From Epichloe hybrida (taxonomy: Eukaryota > Ascomycota > Sordariomycetes > Hypocreales > Clavicipitaceae), in NCBI GenBank assembly GCA_019022495.1, contig JAFEKR010000031.1:708638-772637 (forward strand): a stretch of DNA of 64,000 nt, read 5' to 3'. A model generated the notes under the pieces. That model searched no databases. It was given only the letters and a program-made list of their open reading frames with translations, and was not told the DNA's origin. Below, piece by piece: positions 34,000 through 44,711 of this stretch; the first letter of the stretch is position 1; every line of letters starts with the position of its first letter. Both the position numbers and the translations under genes were made by a program.

Positions 34000-34808
34000 G
34001 GCGATGGTCTTGAAAATGGAAGAGCAATCTCCATTCTCTTGGCTGAGGATTGGGCTTCAGTCCTCTGCGTTGATCAGATGGAGGAATTGGCTTCCCGTAC
34101 TGCAGAGATGATATCCCAAGCAGGTTGCCCTCCGGCACGAGCAGCAGCACGTTCACTCGAAGACGATGTGAGCACAGAATCAGGCTGTGTATTCGTCTTC
34201 ACCACAGCATTGTCTTACTGGGGGAGAGTCGACATTCTGATCGATGGAGTAGGTATTCTGGAGCCAAAGGGCGATGTTGTTGGCGTAAAATGTGGCGGAC
34301 TGGGCAAGGGGGTTAGAAATCAATGTCACGACCATGATGCTAATGTCAAAATATGCTGTCCCGGCTATGCTCGAGAACGAGCTCGCAGACGAAGATGGTG
34401 CTATTCGAGGCATAATCGTCAATATCGAGTCCATAGCTGGCCTACAAGGAGGCGCGCCAAGTTTGTTATATCCTACGAGCAATGGGGCCGTTGTGAACAT
34501 GACGAGAGCTATAGCGGCGCATCATGGGAGGGATGGAATAAGGGTGAATCGTGTTTGTCCCGGTATGAATGTTGCTTTCCGCTCCACTGTCCGACCTCTT
34601 TCCTTTCTGTTTGAAACGACCCTTTATTGTCTTTTCTTCTTCGCCAATTTGTTCGTCAATTTTTCTGGGTGGACTTTCGATTTCTGCGGTGATAGCGGTA
34701 CTAAGGAAATGGCACGATTGTGTCACGATAGGCATGCTTTTCACCCGTACAACGCCGGCGCGGGCATGTTAGACGAGATGCGAGAAGCCCGCAAGTTGAT
34801 GCCGGCGT
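34000..34808 (+). pseudogene. Short-chain dehydrogenase/reductase (SDR) pseudogene
   Basis: Classical SDR pieces in order but in different frames. A degenerate nucleotide-binding start reads GDGLENGRAISILLAE (the usual TGxxxGIG lost), then SVLCVDQMEELASRTAEMI, and WGRVDILIDGVGILEPKGDV corresponding to the NNVG-type strand. A frameshift at about 34290 leads to WARGLEINVTTMMLMSKYAV, then GIIVNIESIAGLQGGAPSLL, YPTSNGAVVNMTRAIAAHHG and RDGIRVNRVCPG. The catalytic YxxxK reads YPTSN, so the lysine is replaced by Asn. After PGM the sequence diverges and only MREARK resembles the C-terminal part. The damage makes it non-functional. The nearest remembered relatives are fungal SDRs of the levodione-reductase/cyclopentanol-dehydrogenase type. 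Confidence 0.75.
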
Positions 34809-35371
34809 GAGAGTCTATTGAATGAACACGACAGGTGCAGATGGTGAATGTGTATGACACGGGATGAGCTAAGGGCAATGGACGAGGAAAAAGTTTTCCT
34901 GCCACTGGGAAACTTGACGGCTCAGGAACAAGGATGATGCGGATCGGAAACCAGCTGCGGCAGACCAGAATCACCTCAAGGGCCGAATTCCACTGAAGGC
35001 CTCGCCAATATGGCCGAAGGTGCAGGTGCTGCTAGATAGATGGCACATGGGAGTGGCAGGAAATACCGTTTCTCTGCTCTTTGTACCTTTATACTGGTGA
35101 AGAAATGACATGATGATTCTTGTTATTCATACGGACTACAATGAGCCCGACCCACCAGACAGCTGGGGAGCTCCCCGGAATGATGACAACGCCATTGACC
35201 CAACCAACCTGGGACTGAACATTCCTCGCATCATGCACCGCCGTTGAAAGCGACGAGCACCCGCTTCAATTTGGGTTGTCTTCTCCGACGACGTCCTGCC
35301 CGCACACCGTCGTTTCCGATCTTCATTATCCCGGCATCCCGTCACAGCAGTCGCGCCAGCATGCATGCGTC
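34809..35371. other. Promoter region of the Vps38-like gene
   Basis: No additional gene recognised. Confidence 0.4.
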
Positions 35372-37301
35372 ATGTCCACGCTCTCTGAGCCCCGCCGACC
35401 GCGTTTGCTCCCTGAGAATCGCAAGCTTCGCCATCTAAAGGGACTCTCTCTACGGAACTTGTCCTTTGCCCCTCCGAATCTACAGACTGCGGACGATGCT
35501 GCTATCATCACAAGCCCGAACAAGCTCGGCAAGGTCCGCGAAACAGGCCAACTTCAGTCCTCGCGATCCTCGGACAGCCTGCGCCTGGACAGTCTCCGTG
35601 CGGACAAGAGGCGACCAAAGGCTCAACCACGGAGAAGCAGCTTGAGCCTAGCACATGCCAATCCAGCGACGAGGCAGAAGAATCTCGAGTCACTGGTGGA
35701 AAGCTCCGTAGGCGACGTCTTCTTCTCGTTGCATGTGGCCGACTGCGACGAGCCTGTCTACATCAGTGAAGTTCGCAACCGCTCGGCAGTATGTTGCATT
35801 GTTCTTTTGGAGGCTGCATGCTCTCGACTTGTGGCAAAGCGGATACTGACACAGTCGTCAGAACTTTAATTTCCAATTCTTTGACCTCTCGTCCCAGGAA
35901 CATTGCATTTCGAGATCGTGCATCCTCACCATTCGCATCTGGTGCAAACGTCCACAGCAAGCATCATGGGTCTTTTTACTAGAAGAATTGATAGATTTAC
36001 GACGACTCAACTTCATCGGAACGCTGGTCGACCGCCGATTCCCGCCCAATGCCCTCATATTCCATCTCGAAGATGGCTTGTATTCGTTTGACTTTCCCAC
36101 GAGAACCGCAGGCCGAAAGCCAGCTCCTCTGGTGGCAACATCCTCATACAATGCACTCATGAAGCTCGCCAACCTCGAAAGCTCCGTTCAAGATGCCATA
36201 GACACGCGACGAAGAATAGTGCAACAAATTAATGAGATACTCGATGAGTCACCGGCCGATCCGACTCCTGCTGCCGATGAGACTGTTGCTCTGGCAGAGA
36301 AGTTTGTGTCGACGCAGCGGCGGGCGAACAGAGCAGCGGAAAAGCGACGCGATGACTTGCGAAAGTCTCTTCAAACCAGACGAGAGTCTATAGCCCAAGG
36401 TAGACGTGCCCAAGCCCTAGCGGACGAGGACATCGCAAAGAATACCGAGAAGCTGGCTGCCTCTGTTGAGCTGGTGCACAAGACGGAGCAGCGAATCCGT
36501 GGCCAGAGGCGACGCATATGCTCCGAACTGTGTGACATGTTCCCCATTACGCCAATTCCGAACGCACCACCATTGTCGTTCCAAATATGTAAACTACCCC
36601 TGCCGAATTCGCTGTACGATGCCCCCACCGCCAAAGTCATCAACGAGGATGTCCTTTCCGCAGCGCTCGGCCTCGTCGCCATGCTCGTCCGACACCTGCA
36701 ATTCTATCTCTCTTACCCGCTGCCATATCCCCTGTCAGGACATGGTTCCCGCTCCTACGCCCGCGACGACATCTCCCATGTCCCAGAGAACCAGCCGCAG
36801 CGGCGCGACTTCCCGCTATACCTACCACGAGGAGGCTCGACAATTGGCCAATGGCGCTTCGAATACGGCTGGTTCCTGCTCAACAAGAACATCGAGGCCC
36901 TCTGTGCATCCGAGGGCCTGAAAGTCGTCGACATTCGTCACACCCTGCCCAACCTAAAGTATCTCCTGTACGTATGCAGTGCAGGCACAGACGAAGTCCC
37001 CGAGCGCAAAAGGGGCGGTGTGAGGGGTCTATGGGCTGGCAGACTGAAGGGTCGCGGGACGGGAGTGCCTGCGTCACTGGCCGACGGCGAGAGCAGCAAT
37101 AGTGCTGCTGGGAGTCTCCGGGGCAGTATGGACAGCGAGATGATGAATCAGCACGGGGATGCGTTGAGAAATGCCGTGATCAAAGTGAATGGAGAGAGGG
37201 AAGATGGTTGGGGAAACGACAGTGGTGTTGGATTACCGTTTGGAGATGATGTCAAGTTCACGTTGCGGACGAAGGGGTTGAGGGAGAGCATTGCGCAGTA
37301 G
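35372..37301 (+). CDS. Vps38/UVRAG-like protein (Atg14-domain family)
   Basis: Two exons, 35372-35788 and 35862-37301, giving 618 aa. The N-terminus RPRLLPENRKLRHLKGLSLR then NLSF is typical of fungal UV-resistance/Atg14-like proteins. A C2-like beta-rich region spans about residues 100-200 (DVFFSLHVADC, CILTIRIWCKRP, WVFLLEELIDLRRLNFIG). A coiled coil covers about residues 240-355 (SVQDAIDTRRRIVQQINEIL to KTEQRIRGQRRR). The C-terminal BARA-like part contains INEDVLSAALGLVAMLVRHL and FEYGWFLLNKNIEALC. Vps38/UVRAG is the subunit of PI3-kinase complex II that directs Vps34 to endosomes; Atg14 is the alternative subunit of complex I. The C2-coiled coil order and FLLNKNIEAL motif favour Vps38/UVRAG. 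ATG 35372 was preferred over an upstream non-ATG extension. Confidence 0.85.
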
Positions 37302-38036
37302 TTTGTACATTCGGTGAAGTAGGTTCAAGTCACAGAGATCGCATGGAGGAGTTGATCTTAAGCCTTGAGGTGTGTGAAATGCTTCAATGGTCTTCTACAT
37401 GCTGCATGATTTCGACGGCCGTGAAATTCTGCCCCTGCCAGAGCCTTGATCCAATTCTTATACACTTTTCGTGCCCTGCTCGACCAAGTTCAATACCATA
37501 TGTCACAATACGTCAAAATCCCCCGTGGAATTCAAGAGAATGTTGTCGTGATTGCGCCGTCTATGCCGAAATGATGCACGTTTTGGTAGCTGAGCTATGA
37601 TCAGCGCAGTCGCAATTGTCGTCTTTTACTTGTTTCTCGTGCTTAAATCTCGCTAGGCTAGCGATCATTTCACAATCTCTTACTTCTCATATTTTCAAGA
37701 CTTTCGACAGCAAGCCACGATCAATACTGGCTGGCATCAAGAGTGCACAAGTTGTCCCGTCAAGGCGAAACCCACAATTTGTCGGGGTCGTCAAGCCCCA
37801 CATCCCGCCGCCGACAACCCCCCCAACAATTTGCCGCCAAACCAAACCAACCTCACCGCAAAAAAAAATCTTGAGGATTCTGCCATCATCGCTGGTCGAG
37901 TTTCTTCGAGCAGTTTCCCCCGCACTCTTGCCGGCCTTGTTGTCTGCTCTACATTTTTTTTCCTTCCATCGCCCTGTGAAATCCTCGCGTGGATCGAGAC
38001 ACAGCGCTTCTTACCAGATATCATCCGAGAAGCATC
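37302..38036. other. Intergenic / UTP11 promoter
   Basis: 0.7 kb without a recognised gene. Confidence 0.4.
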
Positions 38037-38932
38037 ATGTCGTCTATGCGGAATGCCGTCGCTCGGCGGCCGCATCGTGAGCGTGCCCAACCACTCGAGC
38101 GGCGCCGCTTGGGTCTGCTCGAGAAGCACAAGGTAAAACGGCATTCGTCCGCTCCCGCACACTGGACTTGGTAGCAAGGCCATCTCCAACTAACGTATCT
38201 CAGGACTACTCCCTCCGAGCCAAGGACTTCGGCAAGAAGAAGGCGCAGCTGAAATCGCTGTGGCAAAAGGCCTCTGAACGCAACGAAGATGAATTCTACT
38301 TCGGCATGATGTCCCGCAAGGGACCTGGATCGCGGATCAAGAACGGGAAAAGCTGGACCGGCACAGTCGAGGGCGATCGCGGGAACAAGGCCATGTCCGT
38401 CGATACGGCTCGCCTGCTGAAAACACAGGACATGGGCTACATCCGCACGATGCGGCAGGTCGTTGCCAAGGAAATCGCCCGACTGGAACAGCAAGTCGTT
38501 CTGACGCGAGGATTGGACCATCTCGACGATGACGAGGACGAGGACGAGGACGACGAGGGTGTGGGTGAGGGCGATGCCGACTCTGGCGACGACATGCCCA
38601 AGCCATCGAAACCGAAAGCCGCGAGGAAGATTGTGTTTCTGGACGACGAAGAAGAGCGAGAAGCTACCATGCTGGAAGAATTGGAGGCGGAACAAGAGGA
38701 AGACGCCTCGGCGGACAAAAGGGACAAGGACCAGGATGAGGAAGAGTTTGAAAGAGCCAGGAACGTGCGCCGGCTAAGGCGACGGCTCGCCAATGCTAAA
38801 TTGAAGTTGAAGGCATTCAATGACGCAGAGGCAGCGCTTGATGTTCAGCGCGCAAAGATGGCCAAGACAGCCACGTCCGGAGGACAAACAAGGAGGGGCA
38901 AGAAGCTGATGGTGCGAGCGAGAAAGCGCTGA
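38037..38932 (+). CDS. UTP11: U3 snoRNP protein Utp11 (SSU processome)
   Basis: Two exons, 38037-38132 and 38204-38932, giving 274 aa. The product starts [20 protein letters not shown], then [12 protein letters not shown] joined by the intron (branch CTAAC, acceptor CTCAG) to [19 protein letters not shown]. The family block [16 protein letters not shown] and the K-rich core are clear, followed by an acidic insertion [16 protein letters not shown] and a basic C-terminus ([13 protein letters not shown]). Utp11 is a conserved component of the 90S/SSU processome required for 18S rRNA maturation in the nucleolus. Confidence 0.94.
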
Positions 38933-39122
38933 TGCTTTTTTTTTTGTTACGGATCTGGTGTGATTGTGATTTTCCTTGTAGCATATGCAACGGCGTTTGG
39001 GTATATCGAGACTTGACGCGGAAATTACAGTTGCAATCTCATGAACAGATCTCTTCTGTTCTGACGGCTGAAAAAAAAAGGACTAAATAGGTAGGTAAGA
39101 TATACAGGATCCGATTGTCTTT

Positions 39123-40946
39123 TTAATATTTCGACCCCACACATTTATACAGAACCTTGAACACTCCGCCCACGCACATGAAAAGGACAGTCAATATCCA
39201 AATCACCAGGGAGAACAACCCCTCTGCCAGCTTCACCACCGCGCGTATCAACAAGGGCATTTTATCCTCTGGGGATCGGTTCTCTCGCCTGCCTTTGCCC
39301 AGGCTGTCATCCTGACTCTCGACATCGATTTCGAACTCTTCCATCCTGCGCTGCTTCTTCTTCTTCTTCTTCTCCTTCTTCTTCTTGTCGTCGTCGTCCC
39401 GCCGCACGCTCAACTTGCTCAGTCTACCAGATGCAGGGGGGGAACTGCCCAGGAAGGCCGGCGGGGGTGGCTCAAACCTTTCCATGGGCGCTGGGGAGTT
39501 TCTGTCCTCGGCGGCCGCGACGAGCAGGAGGGACGCGACGGCCACGTCGAGGACGTAGCAGGAGGCGATCTGGGAGGCGACGCCCGTGTCCAGCTCGACC
39601 CAGCCGCCGCCCGTGCCGTCCTTGGTCAGCCTGGCAATGTGCCTGGGTGATTCGTCGTGCTCGAGCGTGTACTCTGTCCTGGAGTAGGCCGGGCTGCGCT
39701 CAATCGTCAGGCAAAAGGGCTTCGCCAGCGCGTTGTGCACGAGGTAGTGCGTCGCCGTGTCCTCGTCCCAGACGAGCCTCGCGCATTCGTTCTCGGCGGC
39801 CGCGACGGATGCGGCGTCGCCGGCCCTTTCGATGGCCATTCTCGCGGCAGCCGAGGGCGTGAGCAGGGCGACGAGCCCGTCGTTGGGAGGGTGCTTCCGA
39901 GACTCCTCTTCCAGAGTCGTCGTCAGGGCTTCGTGCCAGTTCTTGGTGTCGGAGGATCGACTGCCTGTGCCGCTGCTCCTCCCGGAGGAGCTGGCAGAGG
40001 GGGGGCCGCCGGGCGGCGAAACACGCGGCGGCGGCGGCGGCTTGGGGGGCGCCTTGTACGGTTTCGAGGGGTCATGCCTCGTCAGGTTGACGTAGGCTGA
40101 TGACGCCGAGGTCGGATCGAGCCGGAGGCTCCAAAGCGGATATGATGCGCCGGATGACAGGGTATACACCGGGGCATCCTTCTGCTGGGCGAGTCTCAGG
40201 CAAAAGACGCGGCCTTCTGACGCAGATGCCTTCCATCCGTTCGCCACCCTCCAGAGGCTTTTCAGGTCGGCGGTGCTGCACGGCGAGGGCATAGACGGCG
40301 GCGCCTGTGTCTGGATCCTCAGCGGCCATCGCCCGCGAGCTGCTGCTGCTGCTGCTGCTGGACGGGGAGGACTCGCGGGCTCCTCCCCCTCCCTTCTCGG
40401 AGACTCTGGCTGCTCCTCGTAGACGGATTGCCTGCTGATGACGGCACGGGGGATACGCGCTGGACTGAGCTGCGTCGGCGCGTAGTGCTGCTGCCCGAGC
40501 GGCACGTCGGGATCGTACGTGGGGAAAATGGATCTCAGCGTGTCGTCGCCGAGGGGGTATTTGGCAATGGAGCTCCTTGATCGCCCGCTGCCGCTGCCGC
40601 TGCCGCTGCGAACAAGCGTGTTGGCTCCCGAAAAGGCCGTCTCTGCCTCGGTGCGTCCGGACGGCGTGGCGGCCCTTTCTGGCGGTTCCGCCCGTCGCTG
40701 CGGCTGCGGCGGCTGCTGGATTTGCACGGGGGCATGAGCATGCCATCTCTGCTGGGGCGTATGTCGTCCATGTCCCGGCGATGCTCGCGAGGCCGTCTGG
40801 GCCTGCTGTGTCTGCGCATGGTCCGGCGTGTCGACCCGGAATTCCTGCTCCTGCCCGGTGACAGCACGAGGTAATGGTGGTTTCGACGAGTTCGGGCTCG
40901 GGAACAGCGAGAAGCTGCCTTGTTGCTGGGGCTGCGGCGAAGGCAT
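39123..40946 (-). CDS. Unknown protein, Pro/Ser-rich with C-terminal membrane anchor
   Basis: Single exon, 607 aa, starting MPSPQPQQQGSFSLFPSP. I do not recognise the family. The N-terminal ~200 residues are Pro/Gln/Ser/Arg-rich and probably disordered. Residues ~210-480 look folded, with blocks such as DLKSLWRVANGWKASASEGR, FCLRLAQQKDAPVYTLSSG, KPFCLTIERSPAYSRTEYT and WVELDTGVASQIASCYVLDV. A strongly basic run [18 protein letters not shown] follows. The C-terminus has one hydrophobic helix (LAEGLFSLVIWILTVLFMCV) with a short tail, suggesting a tail-anchored or single-pass protein with most of its mass in the cytosol. GC content is high and codon use is gene-like along the whole length. Function unknown. 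Confidence 0.7.
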   Translation of the reverse strand: MPSPQPQQQGSFSLFPSPNSSKPPLPRAVTGQEQEFRVDTPDHAQTQQAQTASRASPGHGRHTPQQRWHAHAPVQIQQPPQPQRRAEPPERAATPSGRTEAETAFSGANTLVRSGSGSGSGRSRSSIAKYPLGDDTLRSIFPTYDPDVPLGQQHYAPTQLSPARIPRAVISRQSVYEEQPESPRREGEEPASPPRPAAAAAAARGRWPLRIQTQAPPSMPSPCSTADLKSLWRVANGWKASASEGRVFCLRLAQQKDAPVYTLSSGASYPLWSLRLDPTSASSAYVNLTRHDPSKPYKAPPKPPPPPRVSPPGGPPSASSSGRSSGTGSRSSDTKNWHEALTTTLEEESRKHPPNDGLVALLTPSAAARMAIERAGDAASVAAAENECARLVWDEDTATHYLVHNALAKPFCLTIERSPAYSRTEYTLEHDESPRHIARLTKDGTGGGWVELDTGVASQIASCYVLDVAVASLLLVAAAEDRNSPAPMERFEPPPPAFLGSSPPASGRLSKLSVRRDDDDKKKKEKKKKKKQRRMEEFEIDVESQDDSLGKGRRENRSPEDKMPLLIRAVVKLAEGLFSLVIWILTVLFMCVGGVFKVLYKCVGSKY

Positions 40947-41679
40947 CGCTTCACCTTTACACACCCCGAGGCTCGTCCTGTCGTGTGTAAAATAAAAATA
41001 AAAAAGAACGGAAAAAAAGGGGATTTAATACGCGATGCCACGAAAAACGGCGGTATAAGCATTATACATACAATACAAAGTTGCTTCCAACCCCACCACG
41101 CGCCGTCTTAAGCGCTTTTCTCTGTCCAGAAATGCAGATTGGACTAAAATTAGAGTCCCTGGATGGGGCGGGCATTCTTCTGACCAATGACGGAGGGTAT
41201 CGCGCGGCGGCCCGCTGGGGGGCGGGGGGGTGGAGACGAAAGCTGCGGGTAAGCGCCGTCCTGGGGATCGGTGTCAGGGGAAAGGGAACGATGGCGCGAC
41301 AACAGGCTGATATTGGATCGTGGGGAGTGTGAGGCGTACCAATGGGAGGAGATGTGTACGGACTATCGGGTTTATATCTGCCGGCGTGGTGAAAAAAGGC
41401 AGGTGTGGGGGGGGGGGGAATGTATGTATGCAGAATATTTCCCGTGCGTCATCATCGTCGGGACTTGCGGTGTTCTCGTCAATCATGTGTTTTCGAGCAC
41501 TCACAGTCATCTTTTCGCCGTGCATAATGTACAAACGCCCATCCAAATACGTCTCCAAAGACGTCTCCTGGTCAAAGCCATTTTCAACGCAGAAACCAAA
41601 AAAAAAAAAAAAAAAAAAATACCAACAACAAAGAAACGCCCGAAGTACCCACGCAACAGGCCGAATCCATATCAGACCG
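40947..41679. other. Intergenic with homopolymers
   Basis: No gene recognised. It contains a G run at about 41409-41418 and an A run at 41600-41620. It is the promoter side of the 39123-40946 gene and the 3' flank of CMC1. Confidence 0.45.
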
Positions 41680-42285
41680 TCACCTAGACGCCTCAGGTCC
41701 ACGAGGTCTGTCCTTGGCCGTCATGCCGCCCACCCTCTCCGCTCGGCCCAGCTTCTCCATATCCCGCTGCCTGGACAGGCGCACCTCCTCGGGCAGACCC
41801 CACCACTCGCGAATGAATTCCTCCTGGGCAGCCGCCATCTTGGCCTTGCGCTCCCGCTGTCTGTGGCGCTCCATGCGCATGGCGAACCACTCTTCGCGCG
41901 CGGCGTCGTGCTCCTCGGGCGTGGCGTGCAGTTTCATGCAGTTGTTCATTGCGCGGTGCTCGGCGCGGCAGGCAAACGAGACGGTCAAGGTGCGGCCAAG
42001 GGCACATGCTGCGAAGGCTGGCATGGCGCAGATTTGGTGTCAGTAGTCAGTATTCGGTATTCAGTAGTTCAGTGAGTGGTCAAGTGAGTGGGTAGGGGTA
42101 GGGAGCGCGGGAAACACCACTTCCTTCGTACCTTTGATCTCCTCGGCGCATTGCTTGCGCACTCGGGCGTAGTATATGTCTCGTACTTGGGACTCTTGCG
42201 AGGCAGACAGCGGTAAGGGGTTCCTTGACGGCACGCCCAGGCGCTCCTGGGGGACGCTGGTTTTCTCCGTCGCCATGGCTGTCAT
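41680..42285 (-). CDS. CMC1: Cytochrome c oxidase assembly factor Cmc1 (twin Cx9C)
   Basis: Two exons: 42132-42285 and 41680-42017, 163 aa from ATG 42285 (MTAMATEKTS). The CHCH domain is clear: CAEEIKAFAAC and CRAEHRAMNNC are two Cx9C motifs, split by the intron within the first. Flanking blocks are NPLPLSASQESQVRDIYYAR before and MKLHATPEEHDAAREEWFAM after, with the basic C-terminal helix RQRERKAKMAAAQEEFIREW. Cmc1 is imported into the intermembrane space by Mia40 and acts in Cox1 maturation. An upstream open frame at 42427-42604 (MASRTAEAARSKPAGG...) has a possible donor GTACCT that splices in frame to 42278 and would give a 220-aa form. That intron lacks a clear branch site, so I kept the shorter start and treat the upstream frame as a possible uORF or alternative exon. 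Confidence 0.88.
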
Positions 42286-43209
42286 CTGTTGCGAGGAAGA
42301 TGGAGGAGACGAGCACAACTTGTTTCGGCGCGGGAGTGGGTGTCTGGCTGGCTCTGGCCGGAGCCGTCGATGCGATGCGTCTGAGAGAAGAGGGTCCGCG
42401 CCTGTGGTAGAACTAGACCCAGGTACCTCGGGAGATGGCCGCGAGCGCAACGTCGTCAGCGTCGGGCGTGATGCGTTGGGTGCGGTGCCGTGATTCCAAG
42501 TCTTTGAGCTTCCTCGATGGGCTGGTCTGGGCTTGACGGGTGGCAGTAACCTCTTCACCGCCTGCCGGTTTGGACCTTGCTGCTTCCGCCGTGCGGGAAG
42601 CCATTCTAAGTTCTAACGATTGACTGATGCAGGGACCTGAAGGTAATTTTGGCCAAAGAGGAAGTGAATCGTAGGGGAATTTTTTTTTTTAGAATTCCGT
42701 CTTTACTCTCTTTACTGCTATTTGATGCGACGAAGGCTGCGGATGGAAACCGCTGCATTCTGTGAAGCTTCATCTGAGCCGGGCAAACCCACACATTCGA
42801 TGCAGCGAGACATGATCTTCTATTTTTGGAAGTTACATGAATGATTTTTTTTTTCGAAATTTCTATACCTTAGAACATTTATGCATCAGAACATTGATGC
42901 TTAAGAGTAGAAACGACAGAATACACAAAGTGTTCTTCTTCAACGTCATGTCTATGATTCAACTCACGCCAACACTTTGAACGCGTAGATCATGCAGATC
43001 ATGCAGATCATGCAGTGATTTCACATTTCACACTGCTTTCAGGGTATAGACATGATGTTGAGTAGCGCCAACAGAATTAAATATCCCCCATGGCTTCCAC
43101 GCAGCCAAGCTTAAAAACCAACCAATAAGAAGTCCCGCATCCGCACGCCCGACATGTCATGGTTCTTCTTTCTCCATCACAACTACTGCTGCTGCGCACG
43201 ATGGGTATG
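42286..43209. other. CMC1 leader/promoter and opsin-MARVEL 3' flank
   Basis: It contains the possible upstream exon or uORF 42413-42604 discussed under CMC1 and a tandem palindromic 10-mer (GATCATGCA unit, about 42988-43017). No other gene is seen. Confidence 0.45.
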
Positions 43210-44711
43210 CTACTGAGGGTAATACTGCTGAGGAAGAGGAGAAGCCGTCGCCGGAGAAGGCGCAGTATACTGCTGTTGGGGCTGGGGCGTGACCGAGGAC
43301 AACTCACTTCCCCGGTAGACATGTTGCTGGTACCCCGAGTCCTGCTGGTATTCCTGAGGATGATGCTGGTTGTTGTGCGGTTGCTGATCCTGGGGAGCTT
43401 GATACGCAGGCTGTTGCTGGTAGGGATTCTGAGCAGGCGGGGAGCCGTTTTGAGGCGGGTTCTGATCCAAAGGAGGCTGATATTCCCCAGTTTGCTGGGG
43501 TTGAATGGGCTGAATGGGCTGCTGCTGCTGCTGCTGCTGCATCATCATCACGGGAGCAGCTTGTTCCATCTTGGGCTCCATCTGATACGTGTTGCCGATA
43601 GACGAGGCGCTTCCAACAGGAAAGCGGCCCTCCTTTCGTCCGCGCGAGAACATGACGAGCGTGTAGACGAATGTAGCAATAAACAGAAGCCTGGTTGTCC
43701 AAAACGCCAGTCAGATATTTACTAAAAAAAAAAAAAAAAAAAAAAAGGAATCGGCATCATGAAGCACTAAAACTCACCACACCAGCGCGCCAAGACCAGC
43801 GATAGCACTGAACATGGCCTGTCCACTCTCGAACAAGTACGCTCTCTTCTCGATCTCTCTCTTCCTGAAGCAAATCTTGCTGTTGACGGCGCTGCCGTCG
43901 TCGAAGCATCCGCTCACGCGGGCCGGGACAGTGAAGGAGGCTCGTCGGGCGGCAGCGGCAGCAAAGGTCGCGAGCCACAGGATGACGAGGAAGGCTTCGA
44001 GGACTAGGACAGCGATGACATGGTATGCTTTCTGCCAGGAGGTGATTTTCTCGGTGGAGATGACGTAGAAGAGGATCGCCCAGGTGATGATGGCCTGTTG
44101 GAGACGACGGTGTTAGTCCTCGTTTGCTTTGAAGCCCCATTTGTAGCTTGACTTGACTAGTGCGCCGACCAGGCCCGTGATGATCATGACTTCGTCGAGG
44201 AGCAGCGTGAAGAGGACAGTGGGCCATGGCATTCCGGCTGTCAAGAGGATGTCCAGTAACAACAGTGGCGTAGTGATGACCCTGGGAAAATTGACGTTAG
44301 CAACGCTTTCTTTTGCTATTGACAAGGCGATATGGGAGAGAAACATTTGGAAGACAGTTGGGCGAGACGAGACGAGACATACCAGTCAATGTATCGCACG
44401 TAAAAGATCTCGCGCGTAGTCCCTTCGACTTTGCCGCCACGGAAGAATTCAACGAGGATGGATGCCCAGCCCAGGTTGGATGCCATGGCAAAGTAGGCGA
44501 CGGACGCGACGATGGTGATTGAGATGGTGATGTAGTGGAACACGCGCTCGGTGCGTGGCTTGGTGTAGCTGTGGGCTATGAAGAGCAGTGTCATGAAGGC
44601 CATGAAGGCAAAGATGGCCCAGTATGCATCGGAGCCGCGGACGGTGATGCTAATGTCGGCTGTGTAGCCGTCGACGGTGTTACCGTTGGCTTTCAGGGCG
44701 TCGTTTCCCAT
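43210..44711 (-). CDS. Chimeric gene: CarO-type opsin (helices A-D) joined to MARVEL-domain C-terminal half
   Basis: Exon model: 44383-44711, 44158-44281, 43778-44094, 43210-43690, in frame throughout, 416 aa. Exons 1-2 encode a fungal opsin start: MGNDALKANGNTVDG, SDAYWAIFAFMAFMTLLF, REIFYVRYIDW joined to VITTPLLLLDILLTAG (counterparts of bacteriorhodopsin D85 and D96), and TVLFTLLLDEVMIITGLVGA. The DNA continues with opsin codons VKSSYKWGF, then stops at TAA 44113-44115. Helices E-G with the retinal lysine are absent. Directly beyond lies AIITWAILFYVISTEKI, the second to fourth membrane segments of a MARVEL protein (AVLVLEAFLVILWLATFAAA; MFSAIAGLGALVW; LLFIATFVYTLVMFSRGRK), and a Q/P-rich tail. 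An intron 44095-44157 (donor GTCAAG, branch GACTAAC, acceptor AACAG) fuses them. Without splicing, a 165-residue truncated opsin results. Confidence 0.7.
44095..44157 (-). other. Fusion-joint intron / probable deletion breakpoint
   Basis: 63 nt containing leftover opsin codons (VKSSYKWGF) followed by what looks like the 3' end of a MARVEL-gene intron (CTAAC branch, CAACAG acceptor). The change from opsin sequence to intron sequence falls at about 44131, directly after the codons for KWGF. This is consistent with a deletion that removed the opsin 3' half and the first exon(s) of a neighbouring MARVEL gene. Confidence 0.6.

Noticed and set aside
43757..44227. Separate 156-aa minus-strand gene
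   Set aside because: It is an out-of-frame shadow of the opsin-MARVEL exons; its composition (His/Arg/Pro-rich) shows no domain.
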